Assembly (NCBI GenBank): GCA_037043235.1
Contig: JAWRVZ010000140.1
Location: 1,233,001-1,297,000 of the forward strand
Reading direction: 5' to 3'
From: Rhodeus uyekii
Taxonomy: Eukaryota > Chordata > Actinopteri > Cypriniformes > Acheilognathidae
Length of the DNA: 64,000 nt
Below, one piece after another: positions 36,244 to 49,430 of the stretch (its first letter is position 1; each line of letters begins with the position of its first letter). The notes beneath the pieces were generated by a model. That model made no database searches, was not told where the DNA came from, and worked only from the letters and a program-made list of their open reading frames with translations. Position numbers and translations under genes: made by a program.

Positions 36244-38386
36244 TATTATTATTATTATTCTTCTGCCGTAATGCGTCTCGTGCAGACCAAACCGTAAGGT
36301 CTAGAGACTTGAAACTTTGTCAGATGGTAGGTCTCAATTTGGGGAGAACGTATCAAAATATGACGCAAATCGGGCTATAGGTGGCGCTACAGCGACTACA
36401 AACGCGTACATGTTCATAACTCGTAAACCGTTTGTCGTACACTCAAGTGTCTTATATCTCTGGAATCCTTGGCTCAAAACTTAAAAAATGTATATCTCCG
36501 ATTTCATTTCCGCCTATAAAAATTTTCCGCCATTTTGAATTTTCTGAAAAAAAAAGTTTTCGAACTCCTCATAGACCGTTTGTCCAAATAACGCGAAACT
36601 TCACACATATCATCTAGAGACTCTCATGACCAAAAGTTATTCAAATAATTTTGATCGGTGATTCACGCTTGCAACAACACGCTAAAACGTTCGCATAAGG
36701 CGGAGACACTTTTGCTAAAATCGTAATAGCTCTGGAACGCAAAGAGATAATCTCACCAAACTTCACATAGTCATGTATAAGCTCAATTTGTGGTCACACC
36801 AAAAAAACTGCGATGATTGACCACTTGGTGGCGCTATATTGCGAAAAAAACACTCAATCACCTGTACAGGGTCACATGGTAGTCCGATTGACCTGAGACT
36901 TGTCATGCACGGTCTTTGTCCAAGGGTCCATGATGGTCTATGAGGACATTGGTGTATCTCAAAAAACATGACCGTCATCGGCCAATGAACTTTGAGCATC
37001 AATTAGACCAGCTTAACGAAGGTCGATCGGAACGAAACTCGATGGGCGTGTTTGACTCATGGCCCTAGTGGTCTGTCAGAATTTTGAAGAAAATCGGACA
37101 CTAGTTGGCGCTAACGAGTTTTTTGCGTCTCTACTCACGTGGTGTTTCATGCATCCACAAAATATTGATATCATCTGATAGATCTCCTCATACTGAACAA
37201 CTTTGCCTCAAGAACCACTGCTGTCAATCAAATTGTTTGCGAAATATTGGAGATTTTTGAAATTTCAAATTTTTCGAACTCGTCATAGGCCGTCAATCTC
37301 ACTGTCTTGAAAATTCACATGCATCATCTAGGGACACTCAAGGCAAAAAGTTGTCAAAGGATTTTCGATTAGTTAAACCGTTCAGCAGATACAATTTTTC
37401 ATATATTTCTGATTTGGCCTATTGTGATTAAAATGTCTATATATCTTGTCCAAAAACAAGAAACTTCACAAAACTGTGTAAATGTTAAGAACAAGACATT
37501 ATGAAGAAACTTGTGAGGTTTCATGTATTTCTGATGCTCGTACGGCTCACAATAAATTATAAACCATCTACATTTTAAAATCTTAGAAAAGCTGTAATAC
37601 TAGTTTTGTCCACAAGAGAAACGTCACAGATCTGTGAACATGTTAAGAACAAGTCATTTTGAAGAAATGTGTCAGGTCTCATGCATTTCTGATGCTCATA
37701 GGGCTCACAATAAATTACAAATGATCTACATTTTAAAATCTTAGAAAAGCTGTAATACTACTTTTGTCCACAAGAGGCACCATCAGGCTAGAAAATCTTT
37801 TTATGTGGAGAACAAGTCAGATTGACATAGACTGACATAAACCGACAGAACAGTTCAGATGTTCAGTTCACAATATTAATATCATTTAATCTTCTCAGTC
37901 TGAACATCTTTGAAAGATGTCTATTCATTGTTTGCACAGAGTAGAAACTTCACAGAACTGTGTTCATTAGGAAAACTAATCAGATTGACAAAAAAGGTCA
38001 TAACGGTTCAAATGATATGACGTGTAGTGTTAAACATATCCACATTGTTATCATTTGATAGATCTTCCCATACTGAAATTTTTTTGTAACGTCTATATAT
38101 CATTTACACAAAATAGAAACTTCATAAAGCTCTGTTTATGTGGAGAACAAGTCAGATTGACATAGACCGACATAACAGTTCATATGTTCAGTTCACAATG
38201 TCAATATCATTTGATCTTCTCATTCTGAACATCTTTGAAAGATGTCTATACATTGTTTACACAAAGTAGAAACTTCACAGAACTGTGCACATTAGGAGAA
38301 CTAGTCAGATTGACCACAAACAGTCATGACAGCTCAGATGGTCCTGCCACGTTTGAACCCCGGTCATTGCTGCTTGCAGCTATATT
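36244..38386 (+). repeat. Family C monomer 3, no head
   Basis: Very close to C4 over most of its length. The 3' subterminal repeat GTTTGAACCCC is at 38351-38361 and the hairpin at 38369-38380. The next element opens with a B-type head, so here a C-type 3' end abuts a B-type 5' end. Confidence 0.9.
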
Positions 38387-38492
38387 TAGGGGCCAAGCAC
38401 CGAAGGTGCGGAGGCACCTATTGTTTCTGTTCCGGTTCTTATTATTAGGGGTTCAAACGCGAAGCGTTGAAAACCTATTGTAATTGTTAGGA

Positions 38493-38505
<13 letters not shown>
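38387..38505 (+). repeat. Mixed head pair: B type then C type
   Basis: B head at 38387 and C head at 38446, 59 bp apart, joined through TTATTA. Confidence 0.9.
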
Positions 38506-38524
<19 letters not shown>

Positions 38525-40652
38525 CTTCTGCCGTAATGCGTCTTGTGCAGACCAAACCGTAAGGTCTAGAGACTTGAAACTTTGTCAGATGGTAGGTCTC
38601 AATTTGGGGAGAACGTATCAAAATATGACGCAAATCGGGCTATAGGTGGCGCTACAGCGACTACAAACGCGTACATGTTCATAACTCGTAAACCGTTTGT
38701 CGTACACTCAAGTGTCTTATATCTCTGGAATCCTTGGCTCAAGACTTAAAAAATGTATATCTCCGATTTCATTTCCGCCTATAAAAATTTTCCGCCATTT
38801 TGAATTTTCTGAAAAAAAAAGTTTTCGAACTCCTCATAGACCGTTTGTCCAAATAACGCGAAACTTCACACATATCATCTAGAGACTCTCATGACCAAAA
38901 GTTATTCAAATAATTTTGATCGGTGATTCACGCTTGCAACGACACGCTAAAACGTTCGCATAAGGCAGAGACACTTTTGCTAAAATTGTAATAGCTCTGG
39001 AACGCAAAGAGATAATCTCACCAAACTTCACATAGTCATGTATAAGCTCAATTTGTGGTCACACCAAAAAAACTGCGATGATTGACCACTTGGTGGCGCT
39101 ATATTGCGAAAAAAACACTCAATCACCTGTACAGGGTCACATGGTAGTCCGATTGACCTGAGACTTGTCATGCACGGTCTTTGTCCAAGGGTCCATGATG
39201 GTCTATGAGGACATTGGTGTATCTCAAAAAACATGACCGTCATCGGCCAATGAACTTTGAGCATCAATTAGACCAGCTTAACGAAGGTCGATCGGAACGA
39301 AACTCGATGGGCGTGTTTGACTCATGGCCCTAGTGGTCTGTCAGAATTTTGAAGAAAATCGGACACTAGTTGGCGCTAACGAGTTTTTTGCGTCTCTACT
39401 CACGTGGTGTTTCACGCATTTACAAAATATTGACTTCATCTGATAGATCTCCTCATACTGAACAACTTTGCCTCAAGAACCACTGCTGTCAATCAAATTG
39501 TTTGCGAAATATTGGAGATTTTTGAAATTTCAAATTTTTCGAACTCGTCATAGGCCGTCAATCTCACTGTCTTGAAAATTCACATGCATCATCTAGGGAC
39601 ACTCAAGGCAAAAAGTTGTCAAAGGATTTTCGATTAGTTAAACCGTTCAGCAGATACAATTTTTCATATATTTCTGATTTGGCCTATTGTGATTAAAATG
39701 TCTATATATCTTGTCCAAAAACAAGAAACTTCACAAAACTGTGTAAATGTTAAGAACCAGACATTATGAAGAAACTTGTGAGGTTTCATGTATTTCGGAT
39801 GCTCGTACAGCTCACAATAAATTATAAACCATCTACATTTTAAAATCTTAGAAAAGCTGTAATACTAGTTTTGTCCACAAGAGAAACGTCACAGATCTGT
39901 GAACATGTTAAGAACAAGTCATTTTGAAGAAATGTGTCAGGTCTCATGTATTTCTGATGCTCATAGGGCTCACAATAAATTACAAACGATCTACATTTTA
40001 AAATCTTAGAAAAGCTGTAATACTACTTTTGTCCACAAGAGGCACCATCAGGCTAGAAAATCTTTTTATGTGGAGAACAAGTCAGATTGACATAGACTGA
40101 CATAAACCGACAGAACAGTTCAGATGTTCAGTTCACAATATTAATATCATTTAATCTTCTCAGTCTGAACATCTTTGAAATATGTCTATACATTGTTTGC
40201 ACAGAGTAGAAACTTCACAGAACTGTGCTCATTAGGAAAACTAGTCAGATTGACAAAAAAAGGTCATAACAGTTCAAATGATATGACGTGTAGTGTTAAA
40301 CATATCCACATTGTTATCATTTGATAGATCTTCCCATGCTGAAATTTTTTTGTAACGTCTATATATCATTTACACAAACTAGAAACTTCATAAAGCTCTG
40401 TTTATGTGGACAACAAGTCAGATTGACATAGACCGACATAATAGTTCATATGTTCAGTTCACAATGTCAATATCATTTGATCTTCTCATTCTGAACATCT
40501 TTGAAAGATGTCTATACATTGTTTACACAAAGTAGAAACTTCACAGAACTGTGCACATTAGGAGAACTAGTCAGATTGACCACAAACCGTCATGACAGCT
40601 CAGATGGTCCTGCTACGTTTGAACCCCGGTCATTGCTGCTTGCAGCTATATT
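38387..40652 (+). repeat. Family C monomer 4, with a B head then a C head
   Basis: An orphan B head (38387) is followed by a C head (38446), a long (TTA)n tract and the C core. The 3' subterminal repeat is at 40617-40627 and the hairpin at 40635-40646. A headless B monomer follows. Confidence 0.9.
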
Positions 40653-42477
40653 TATTCTTCATCTTCTTCCGCCATGGGAGTCTATGACAGCCCATAGAAC
40701 CGTAAGCGGGAAAATGAAAAAAAGTTGGCACACTCATAAAGGACAGTCCAATCATTGACCATAGCAAAATTGAAGTCTCTAACTCAATATCTCTAGCGCC
40801 ACCAACTGTCCAAAGTTGAACTAACGTTTATGCTAATAACTTTTGAACCGTATGACCTAGAAACAAAATTCTTATGTCCACTGATTCCTTGGCTCAAGAC
40901 GATTCGATTGCACCCTATGACGTCATTTTCCGTCATGAAATTTTTCCCGCCATTTTGAATTTTATGAAAAACCTACTTTTTCGAACTCCTCCTAGGCCGT
41001 TTTTCCGATTTCAACGAAAATTGAACCACATCATCTCCAGACAATGTGGACAAAAAGTTATCCAAAGAAAGTTGATATGTCAAACCGTTTACGAATAACT
41101 CGCGAAAGAATCCAACGTAATGGTCGCAAAAATGAAATTGAGGCTTTATCTCCGCAACGCATTAGCGTTTTCTGACCAAACTAGGTGTGTGTTATGTCAA
41201 TCATGATCTGAGGCTACCTGCAGAGTTTTGGCGCTGTGCCCCCTAGTGGTCAGGAGATATGAAAAAGGTAAATATTTGCTTATAACTTCTGAACGCTTTG
41301 GCCAAAAATAATAAAACTGGTCTCTTTAGATTCAGTGCATCATGCCGAGTCGTGTGATACCAAATTTTCCCATATCGGCCATTTTGAGCGTCGGCCATTT
41401 TGAATATTGTCATAAATTGCTATATTTAACAAAGATATTGGCGTATCGTTACGAAACTCAATATGTGTCTTCGGCACCTAACCTTGATACGACTCAAAAA
41501 GTTTCGAGGCAGCACCCCCTTGTGGTAAAAAATTATAACCAAATTTACAAATATGCTAATAACTTTTGAGTGCGTTAACCTATGGCAAAACAAATTATCT
41601 TTATACGTTCCTTGGGTCAAACCGAGAACATAGATACCAAATTTGTCATAGTCGGCCAAACTTCTTGTCCACCATGTTGTTGTTTTTTAAAAACCTACTT
41701 TTTCGAACTCCTCCCAGACCGTTTGTCCAATTTTCACCAAAATTAAACCACATCATCTCCAGACCATCATGACAAAAAGTTATCCAAAGAAAGTTGATAT
41801 GTCAAACCGTTTACGAATAACTCGCGAAAGAATCCGACGTAATGGTCGCATAAATGAAATTGAGGCTTTATCTCCGCAACGCATTAGCGTTTTCTGACCA
41901 AACTAGGTGTGTGTTATGTCAATCATGGTCTGAGGCTACCTGCAGAGTTTTGGCGCTCTGCCCCCTAGTGGTCAGGAGATATTAAAAAACTGACATTTTT
42001 GATTATAACTCCTGAACGCTTTGTCTAAAAATCATGAAACTGCTGTCTTTAGATCCAGTGGGTCATGCCGAGTCCTGTGATACCAAATTTTCCCATATCG
42101 GCCATTTTGAGCGTCTGCCATTTCGATTTTTCTTATAAGATGCTATGTTTAACAAACACATGACTTTAGTGCTCTGTCAGCAATGGTTTACCCAATTGAA
42201 AGCAAACTTTGCATGTGTCAATGTCACCACACTCTCAATGTACCACATGAATTGACACTACAATTTGGTTACAGCGCTGCCTGTTGGTTGAATGTGATAA
42301 ACCATTAAATCAAATTACTAAAGACCGTATTGTTGATTTTTCAGCCATTTAGACTTAAGTCATATTGAAATGTCTTTAGATTCTTACTGCCGTTGGTCTG
42401 ATGATGCCAGCCATGTCGGCATGACATTTAATGCCCTCCTTGCGCTTGGCCCCGTGATGGCTGCTAGCAGCTATATT
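40653..42477 (+). repeat. Family B long monomer 22, no head
   Basis: First B monomer after the C block. Long form of the monomer 8/9/13 type. The 3' subterminal repeat is at 42444-42453 and the hairpin at 42460-42471. Confidence 0.9.
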
Positions 42478-44300
42478 TATTATTCTTTTTCTTCTGCCAT
42501 TGAAGTCTATGACAGCCCATAGAACCGTAAGCGGGAAAATGAAAAAAAGTTGGCACACTCATAAAGGACAGTCCAATCATTGACCATAGCAAAATTGAAG
42601 TCTCTAACTCAATCTCTAAAGCGCCACCAACTGTCCAAAGTTGCACTCACGGTTACGTAAATAACTTTTGAACCGTATGTCCTAGAAACAAAATTCTTTT
42701 GTCCACTGATTCCTTGGCTCAAGACGATTCGATTGCACCCTATGACGTCATTTTCCGTCATGAAAATTTTCCCGCCATTTTGAATTTTTTGAAAAACCTA
42801 CTTTTTCGAACTCCTCCTAGGCCGTTGGTCCGATTTTCACGAAAATTGAACCACATCATCTCCAGACAATGTGGACAAAAAGTTATCCAAAGAAAGTCGA
42901 TTCGTCAAACCGTTTATGAATAACTCGCGAAAGAATCCGAGTTAAAAGTTGCCAAAATGAAATTGAGGCTTTATCTCCGCAATGCATTAACCTTTTCTGA
43001 CCAAACTAGGTGTGTGTTATGTCAATCATGGTCTGAGGCAACCTGCAGAGTTTTGGCGCTGTGCCCCCTAGTGGTCAGGAGATATGAAAAAGTTAAATAT
43101 TTGCTTATAACTTCTGAACGCTTTGGCCAAAAATAATAAAACTGGTCTCTTTAGATTCAGTGCATCATGCCGAGTCGTGCGATACCAAATTTTCCCATAT
43201 CGGCCATTTTGAGCGTCGGCCATTTTGAATATTGTCATAAATTGCTATATTTAACAAAGATATTGGCGTATTGTTACGAAACTCAATATGTGTCTTCGGC
43301 ACCTAACCTTGATACGACTCAAAAAGTTGAGGCAGGACCCCCTTGTGGTCAAAAATTATAACCAAATTTACAAATATGCTAATAACTTTTGAGTGCGTTA
43401 ACCTATGGTAAAACAAATTATCTTTATACGTTCCTTGGGTCAAACCGAGAACACCGATACCAAATTTGTCATAGTCGGCCAAACTTCTTGTCCACCATGT
43501 TGTTTTTCTTTAAAAACCTACTTTTTCGAACTCCTCCCAGACCGTTTGTCCAATTTTCACCAAAATTAAACCACATCATCTCCAGACCATCGTGACAAAA
43601 AAATATCCAAAGAAAGTTGATATGTCAAACCGTTTACGAATAACTCGCGAAAGAATCCGACGTAATGGTCGCAAAAATTAAATTGAGGCTTTATCTCCGC
43701 AACGCATTAGCGTTTTCTGACCAAACTAGGTGTGTGTTATGTCAATCATGGTCTGAGGCCACCTGCAGAGTTTTGGCGCTCTGCCCCCTAGTGGTCAGGA
43801 GATATTTAAAAAATGACATTTTTGATTATAACTCCTGAACGCTTTGTCTAAAAATCATGAAACTGCTGTCTTTAGATCCAGTGGGTCATGCCGAGTCCTG
43901 TGATACCAAATTTTTCCATATCGGCCATTTTGAGCGTCTGCCATTTTGATTTTTCTTATAAGGTGCTATGTTTAACAAACACATGACTTTAGTGGTCTGT
44001 CAGCAATGGTTTACCCAATTGAAAGCAAACTTTGCATGTGTCAATGTCACCACACTCTCAATGTACCACATGAATTGACACTACAATTTGGTTACAGCGC
44101 TGCCTGTTGGTTGAATGTGATAAACCATTAAATCGAATTACTAAAGACCGTATTGTTGATTTTTCAGCCATTTAGACTTAAGTCATATTGAAATGTCTTT
44201 AGATTCTTACTGCTGTTGGTCTGATGATGCCAGCCATGTCGGCATGACATTTAATGCCCTCCTTGCGCTTGGCCCCGTGATGGCTGCTAGCAGCTATATT
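42478..44300 (+). repeat. Family B long monomer 23, no head
   Basis: Long form. A small lesion near 43325 (AAAAAGTTGAGGCAGGACC in place of AAAAAGTTTCGAGGCAGCACC) removes three bases and changes one relative to its relatives. The 3' subterminal repeat is at 44267-44276 and the hairpin at 44283-44294. Confidence 0.9.
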
Positions 44301-44472
44301 TAGGGGCCAAGCACCGAAGGTGCGAAGGCACCTATTGTTTCTGTTCCGGTTCTTTATTAGGGGCCAAGCACCGAAGGTGCGGAGGCACCTATTGAATTTG
44401 TTCCGGTTCCTATTATTAGGGGCCAAGCACCGAAGGTGCGGAGGCACCTATTGTAATTGTTCCGGTTCTTTA
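44301..44472 (+). repeat. Three tandem 5' heads, B type
   Basis: Heads at 44301, 44358 and 44417. Each differs in the T-rich stretch after CCTATTG, so they are not one recent slippage product. Confidence 0.9.
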
Positions 44473-44484
44473 TTATTATTATTC

Positions 44485-44515
44485 ATCTTCTTCTTCTTCT
44501 TCTTCTTCTTCTTCC
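44485..44515 (+). repeat. (TTC)n microsatellite
   Basis: TTC run at the start of monomer 24. Confidence 0.9.
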
Positions 44516-46317
44516 GCCATGGAAGTCTATGTAAGGCCATAGAACCGTTTGCGGGAAAATGATAAAATTTGGCACACTGATAGAGGACAAGCCAATCATT
44601 GACCATAGCAAATTTGAAGTCTCTAACTCAATGTCTCTAGCGCCACCAACTGTCCAAAGTTGCACTCACGTTTACGTAAATAACTCTTGAACCGTATGTC
44701 CTAGAAACAAAATTCTTTCGTCCACTAATTCCTTGGCTCAAGACGATTCGATTGCACCCTATGACGTCATTTTCCGTCATGAAAATTTTCCCGCCATTTT
44801 GAATTTTACGAAAAACCTACTTTTTCGAACTCCTCCTAGGCCGTTTGTCCGATTTTCACGAAAATTGAACCACATCATCTCCAGACTATGCGTACAAAAA
44901 GTTATTAAAAGAAAGTTTATTTGTCAAACCGTTTACGAATAACTTGCGAATGAATTCGACAAAATGGCCGCAGAAATGAAAGCGAGGCTTTATCTCTGCA
45001 ACGCATTAGCGTATTCTGACCAAACTTGGTGTGTGTTATGGCAATGATGGTCTGAGGCTACCTGCGGAGATTTGGCGCTCTGCCCCCTAGTGGTCTGGAG
45101 ATATGAAAAAGTGAAATATTTGCTTATAACTTCTGAACGCTTCGATCAAAAATCATAAAACTGGTCTCGTTAGATTCAGGGCATCATGCCGAGTCGTGCA
45201 ATACCAAATTTTCCCATATCGGCCATTTTGAGGGTCGGCCATTTTGAATTTTGTCATAAATTGCTATATTTAACAAACACATTGGTGTATCGTTACGAAA
45301 CTCGATAAGTGTCTTCGGCATCTGGGCCTGATACAACACAAAAAGTTTCGAGGCAGCGCCACCTTGTGGTCAAAAGTTATAAACAAATTTGCAAAAATGC
45401 TAATAACTTTTGAACACGTTAACCTATGGTAAAATAAGTTGTCTTTATACGTTCCTTGGGTCAAACCGAGAACACAGATACCAAATTTGTCATAGTCGGC
45501 CAAACTTCCTGTCCGCCATGTTGTTTTTCTTTAAAAACCTACTTTTTCGAACTCCTCCCACACCGTTTGTCCAATTTTCACCAAAATTGAATCATAACAT
45601 CTTCAGACCATGCTGACAAAAAGTTATTAAAATAAAGTTGATTCGTCAAACAGGTTTCGATAAAATTGCGAACAAATTTGACCAAATGGCCACCAAATAA
45701 AGCGAGGCTATATCTCCGCAACGCATTAGCGTATTCTGACCAAACTTTCTGTGTGTCATGTCAATCATGATCTGAGGCTACCTGCAGAGTTTTGGCGCTC
45801 TGCCCCCTAGTGGTCAGGAGATATAAAATACTGACATTTTTGATTATAACTCCTGAATGCTTTGTCCAAAAATCATGAAACTGCTGTCTTTAGATTCAGG
45901 GCATCATGCCGAGTCGTGCGATACCAAATTTTCCCATATCGGCCATTTTCAGCGTCAGCTATTTAGAATTTTGTCATGAAATGCTATGCTTAACAAACAC
46001 ATGACTTTAAAGCTGGATGTCAGCAATGCTTTACCCTATTGACACCAAACTTTGCATGTGTCATTGTCACCTCACTCTGGATATACCACATGATTTGACA
46101 CATCAGTTTGGTTACAGCGCTGAGTTATCGAACGTGATAAACCATTACATTGAATTGCTAAAGACCGTATTGATGATTTTTCAGCCATTTAGACTGAAGT
46201 CATATTGGTATGTCTTTAGATGCTTACTGCTGTTGGTCTGATGCTGCCAGCCATGTCGGCATAACATTTAATGCCCTCCTAATGCTTGGCCCCGTCATGG
46301 CTGCTTGCAGCTATATT

Positions 46318-46373
46318 TAGGGGCCAAGCACCGAAGGTGCGGAGGCACCTATTGTTTTTGTTCCGGTTCTTAT
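46318..46373 (+). repeat. 5' head, B type, single
   Basis: Standard head of monomer 25. Confidence 0.9.
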
Positions 46374-47476
46374 TATTATTATTATTATTATTCTTCTTCT
46401 GCCATTGAAGTCTATGACAGCCCATAGAACCGTAAGCGGGAAAATGAAAAAAAGTTGGCACACTCATAAAGGAGAGTCCAATCATTGACCATAGCAAAAT
46501 TGAAGTCTCTAACTCAATCTCTCTAGCGCCACCAACTGTCCAAAGTTGCACTCACGTTTACGTAAATAACTTTTGCACCGTATGTCCTAGAAACAGAATT
46601 CTTTTGTCCACTGATTCCTTGGCTCAAGACGATTCGATTGCACCCTATGACGTCATTTTCCGTCATGAAAATTTTCCCGCCATTTTGAATTTTATGAAAA
46701 ACCTACTTTGTCGAACTCCTCCTAGGCCGTTCGTCCGATGTTCACGAAAATTGAACCACATCATCTCCCGACAATGTGGACATAACGATATATAAAGAAA
46801 GTTGATTCGACAAACCGTTTACGAATAACTCGCGAAAGAATCTGAGGTAAAAGTCGCCAAAATGAAATTGAGGCTTTATCTCCCCAATGCATTAGCCTTT
46901 TCTGACCAAACTAGGTGTGTGTTATGTCAATCATGGTTTGAGGCTACCTGCAGAGTTTTGGCGCTGTGCCCCCTAGTGGTCAGGAGTTATCAAAAACTGA
47001 CTTTTTTGCTTATAACTTCTGAACCCTTTGGCCAAAAATCATGAAACTGGTCTCTTTAGATCCAGTGGGTCATGCCGAGTCCTGTGATACCAAATATTCC
47101 CATATCGGCCATTTTGAGCGTCTGCCATTTCGATTTTTCTTATAAGATGCAATGTTTAACAAACACTTGACTTTAGTGCTCTGTCAGGAATGGTTTACCC
47201 AATTGAAAGCAAACTTTGCATGTGTCAATGTCACCACACTCTCAATGTACCACACACTACAATTTGGTTACAGCGCTGCCTGTTGGTTGAATGCGATAAA
47301 CCATTAAATCGAATTGCTAAAGACCGTATTGTTGGTTTTTCAGCCATTTAGACTTAAGTCATATTGAAATGTCTTTAGATTTTTACTGCCGTTGGTCTGA
47401 TGATGCCAGTCATGTCGGCATGACATATAATGCCCTCCTTGCGCTTGGCCCCGTGATGGCTGCTAGCAGCTATATT
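46318..47476 (+). repeat. Family B short monomer 25, with head
   Basis: Matches monomer 18 at offset 19647 from its head to its end. The 3' subterminal repeat is at 47443-47452 and the hairpin at 47459-47470. Confidence 0.9.
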
Positions 47477-49308
47477 TATTATTCTTCCGCTTCTTCCGCT
47501 TCCGCCATGGGAGTCTATGGCAGGCCATAGAACCGTTTGCGGGAAAATGATGAAATTTTGCACACTGATAGAGGACAGTCCAATAATTGACCATATCAAA
47601 TTTGAAGTTTCTAACTCAATGTCTCTAGCGCCACCAACTGTCCAAAGTTGCACTCACGTTTACGTTAATAACTTTTGAACCGTATGTCCTAGAAACAAAA
47701 TTCTTTCGTCCAGTGATTCCTTGGCTCAAGACGATTCGATTGCACCCTATGACGTCACTTTCCGTCATGAATATTTTCCCGCCATTTTGATTTTTATGAA
47801 AAACCTACTTTTTCGAACTCCTCCTAGGCCGTTTGTCCGATTTTCACGAAAATTGAACCACATCATCTCCAGACCATGCGGACAAAAAGTTATTAAAAGA
47901 AAGTTGACTTGTCAAACCGTTTACGAATAACTTGCGAAAGAATTTGACAAAATGGCCGCAGAAATGAAAGCGAGGCTATATCTCCGCAACGCATTAGCGT
48001 ATTCTGACCAAACTTGGTGTGTGTTATGTCAATCATGGTCTGAGGCTATCTGCAGAGGTTTGGCGCTCTGCCCCCTAGTGGTCGTGAGATATGAAAAAGT
48101 GAATTATTTGCTTATAACTTCTGATTGCTTCGACCAAAAATCATAAAACTGGTCTCGTTAGATTCAGGGCATCATGCCGATTCGTGCGATCCTAAATTTT
48201 CCCATATCGGCCATTTTGAGGGTCGGCCATTTTGAATTTTGTCATAAATTGCTATATTTAACAAACACATTGGCGTATCGTTACGAAACTCGATATGTGT
48301 CTTCGGCATCTGGGCCTGATACAACACAAAAAGTTTCGAGGCAGCGCCACCTTGTGGTCAAAAGTTATAAACAAATTTGCAAAAATGCTAATACCTTTTG
48401 AACACGTTAACCTATGGTAAAATAAGTTGTCTTTATACGTTCCTTGGGTCAAACCGAGAACACAGATACCAAATTTGTCATAGTCGGCCAAACTTCCTGT
48501 CCGCCATGTTGTTTTTCTTTAAAAACCTACTTTTTCGAACTCCTCCCACACCGTTTGTCAAATTTTCACCAAAATTGAATCATAACATCTTCAGACCATG
48601 CTGACAAAAAGTTATTAAAATAAAGTTGATTCGTCAAACAGGTTTCGATAAAATTGCGAACGAATTTGACCAAATGGCCACCAAATAAAGCGAGGCTATA
48701 TCTCCGCAACGCATTAGCGTATTCTTACCAAACTTTCTGTGTGTCATGTCAATTATGGTCTGAGGCTACCTGCAGAGTTTTGGCGCTCTGCCCCCTAGTG
48801 GTCAGGAGATATAAAATACTGACATTTTTGATTATAACTCCTGAACGCTTTGTCCAAAAATCATGAAACTGCTGTCTTTAGATTCAGTGCATCATGCCGA
48901 GTCCTGCGATACCAAATTTTCCCATATCGGCCATTTTCAGTGTCAGCTATTTGGAATTTTGTCATGAAATGCTATGCTTAACAAACACATGACTTTAAAG
49001 CTGGATGTCAGCAATGCTTTACCCTATTGACACCAAACTTTGCATGTGTCATTGTCGCCTCACTCTGGATAAACCACATGATTTGACATATCAGTTTGGT
49101 TACAGCGCTGCCTGTTGGTCAAACGTGATAAACCGTTAAATCGAATTACTAAAGACCATATTGATGATTTTTCAGCCATTTAGACTGAAGTCATATTGAA
49201 ATGTCTTTAGATGCTTCCTGCCGTTGGTCTGATGCTGCCAGCCATGTCGGCATGACATTTAATGCCTTCTTTGTGCTTGGCCCCGTCATGGCTGCTTGCA
49301 GCTATATT
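47477..49308 (+). repeat. Family B long monomer 26, no head
   Basis: Starts with TTCCGCTTCCGCC, as monomer 6 does, and is closest to monomers 6 and 11 by eye. The 3' subterminal repeat is at 49275-49284 and the hairpin at 49291-49302. Confidence 0.9.
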
Positions 49309-49430
49309 TAGGGGCCAAGCACCGAAGGTGCGGAGGCACCTATTGTAATTGTTCCGGTTCTTTATTATTATTATTAGGGGCCAAGCACCGAAGGTGCGGA
49401 GGCACCTATTGTTTTTGTTCCGGTTCTTAT
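49309..49430 (+). repeat. Two tandem 5' heads, B type
   Basis: Heads at 49309 (TTGTAATTG variant) and 49375 (TTGTTTTTG variant), 66 bp apart. Confidence 0.9.

Larger units (their letters stand above)
44301..46317 (+). repeat. Family B long monomer 24 (TTC subtype), with three heads
   Basis: Three heads at 44301, 44358 and 44417, each with its own variant bases, then a (TTC)n run. The core matches monomer 11 at a constant offset of 28702 bp. The 3' subterminal repeat is at 46284-46293 and the hairpin at 46300-46311. Confidence 0.9.
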
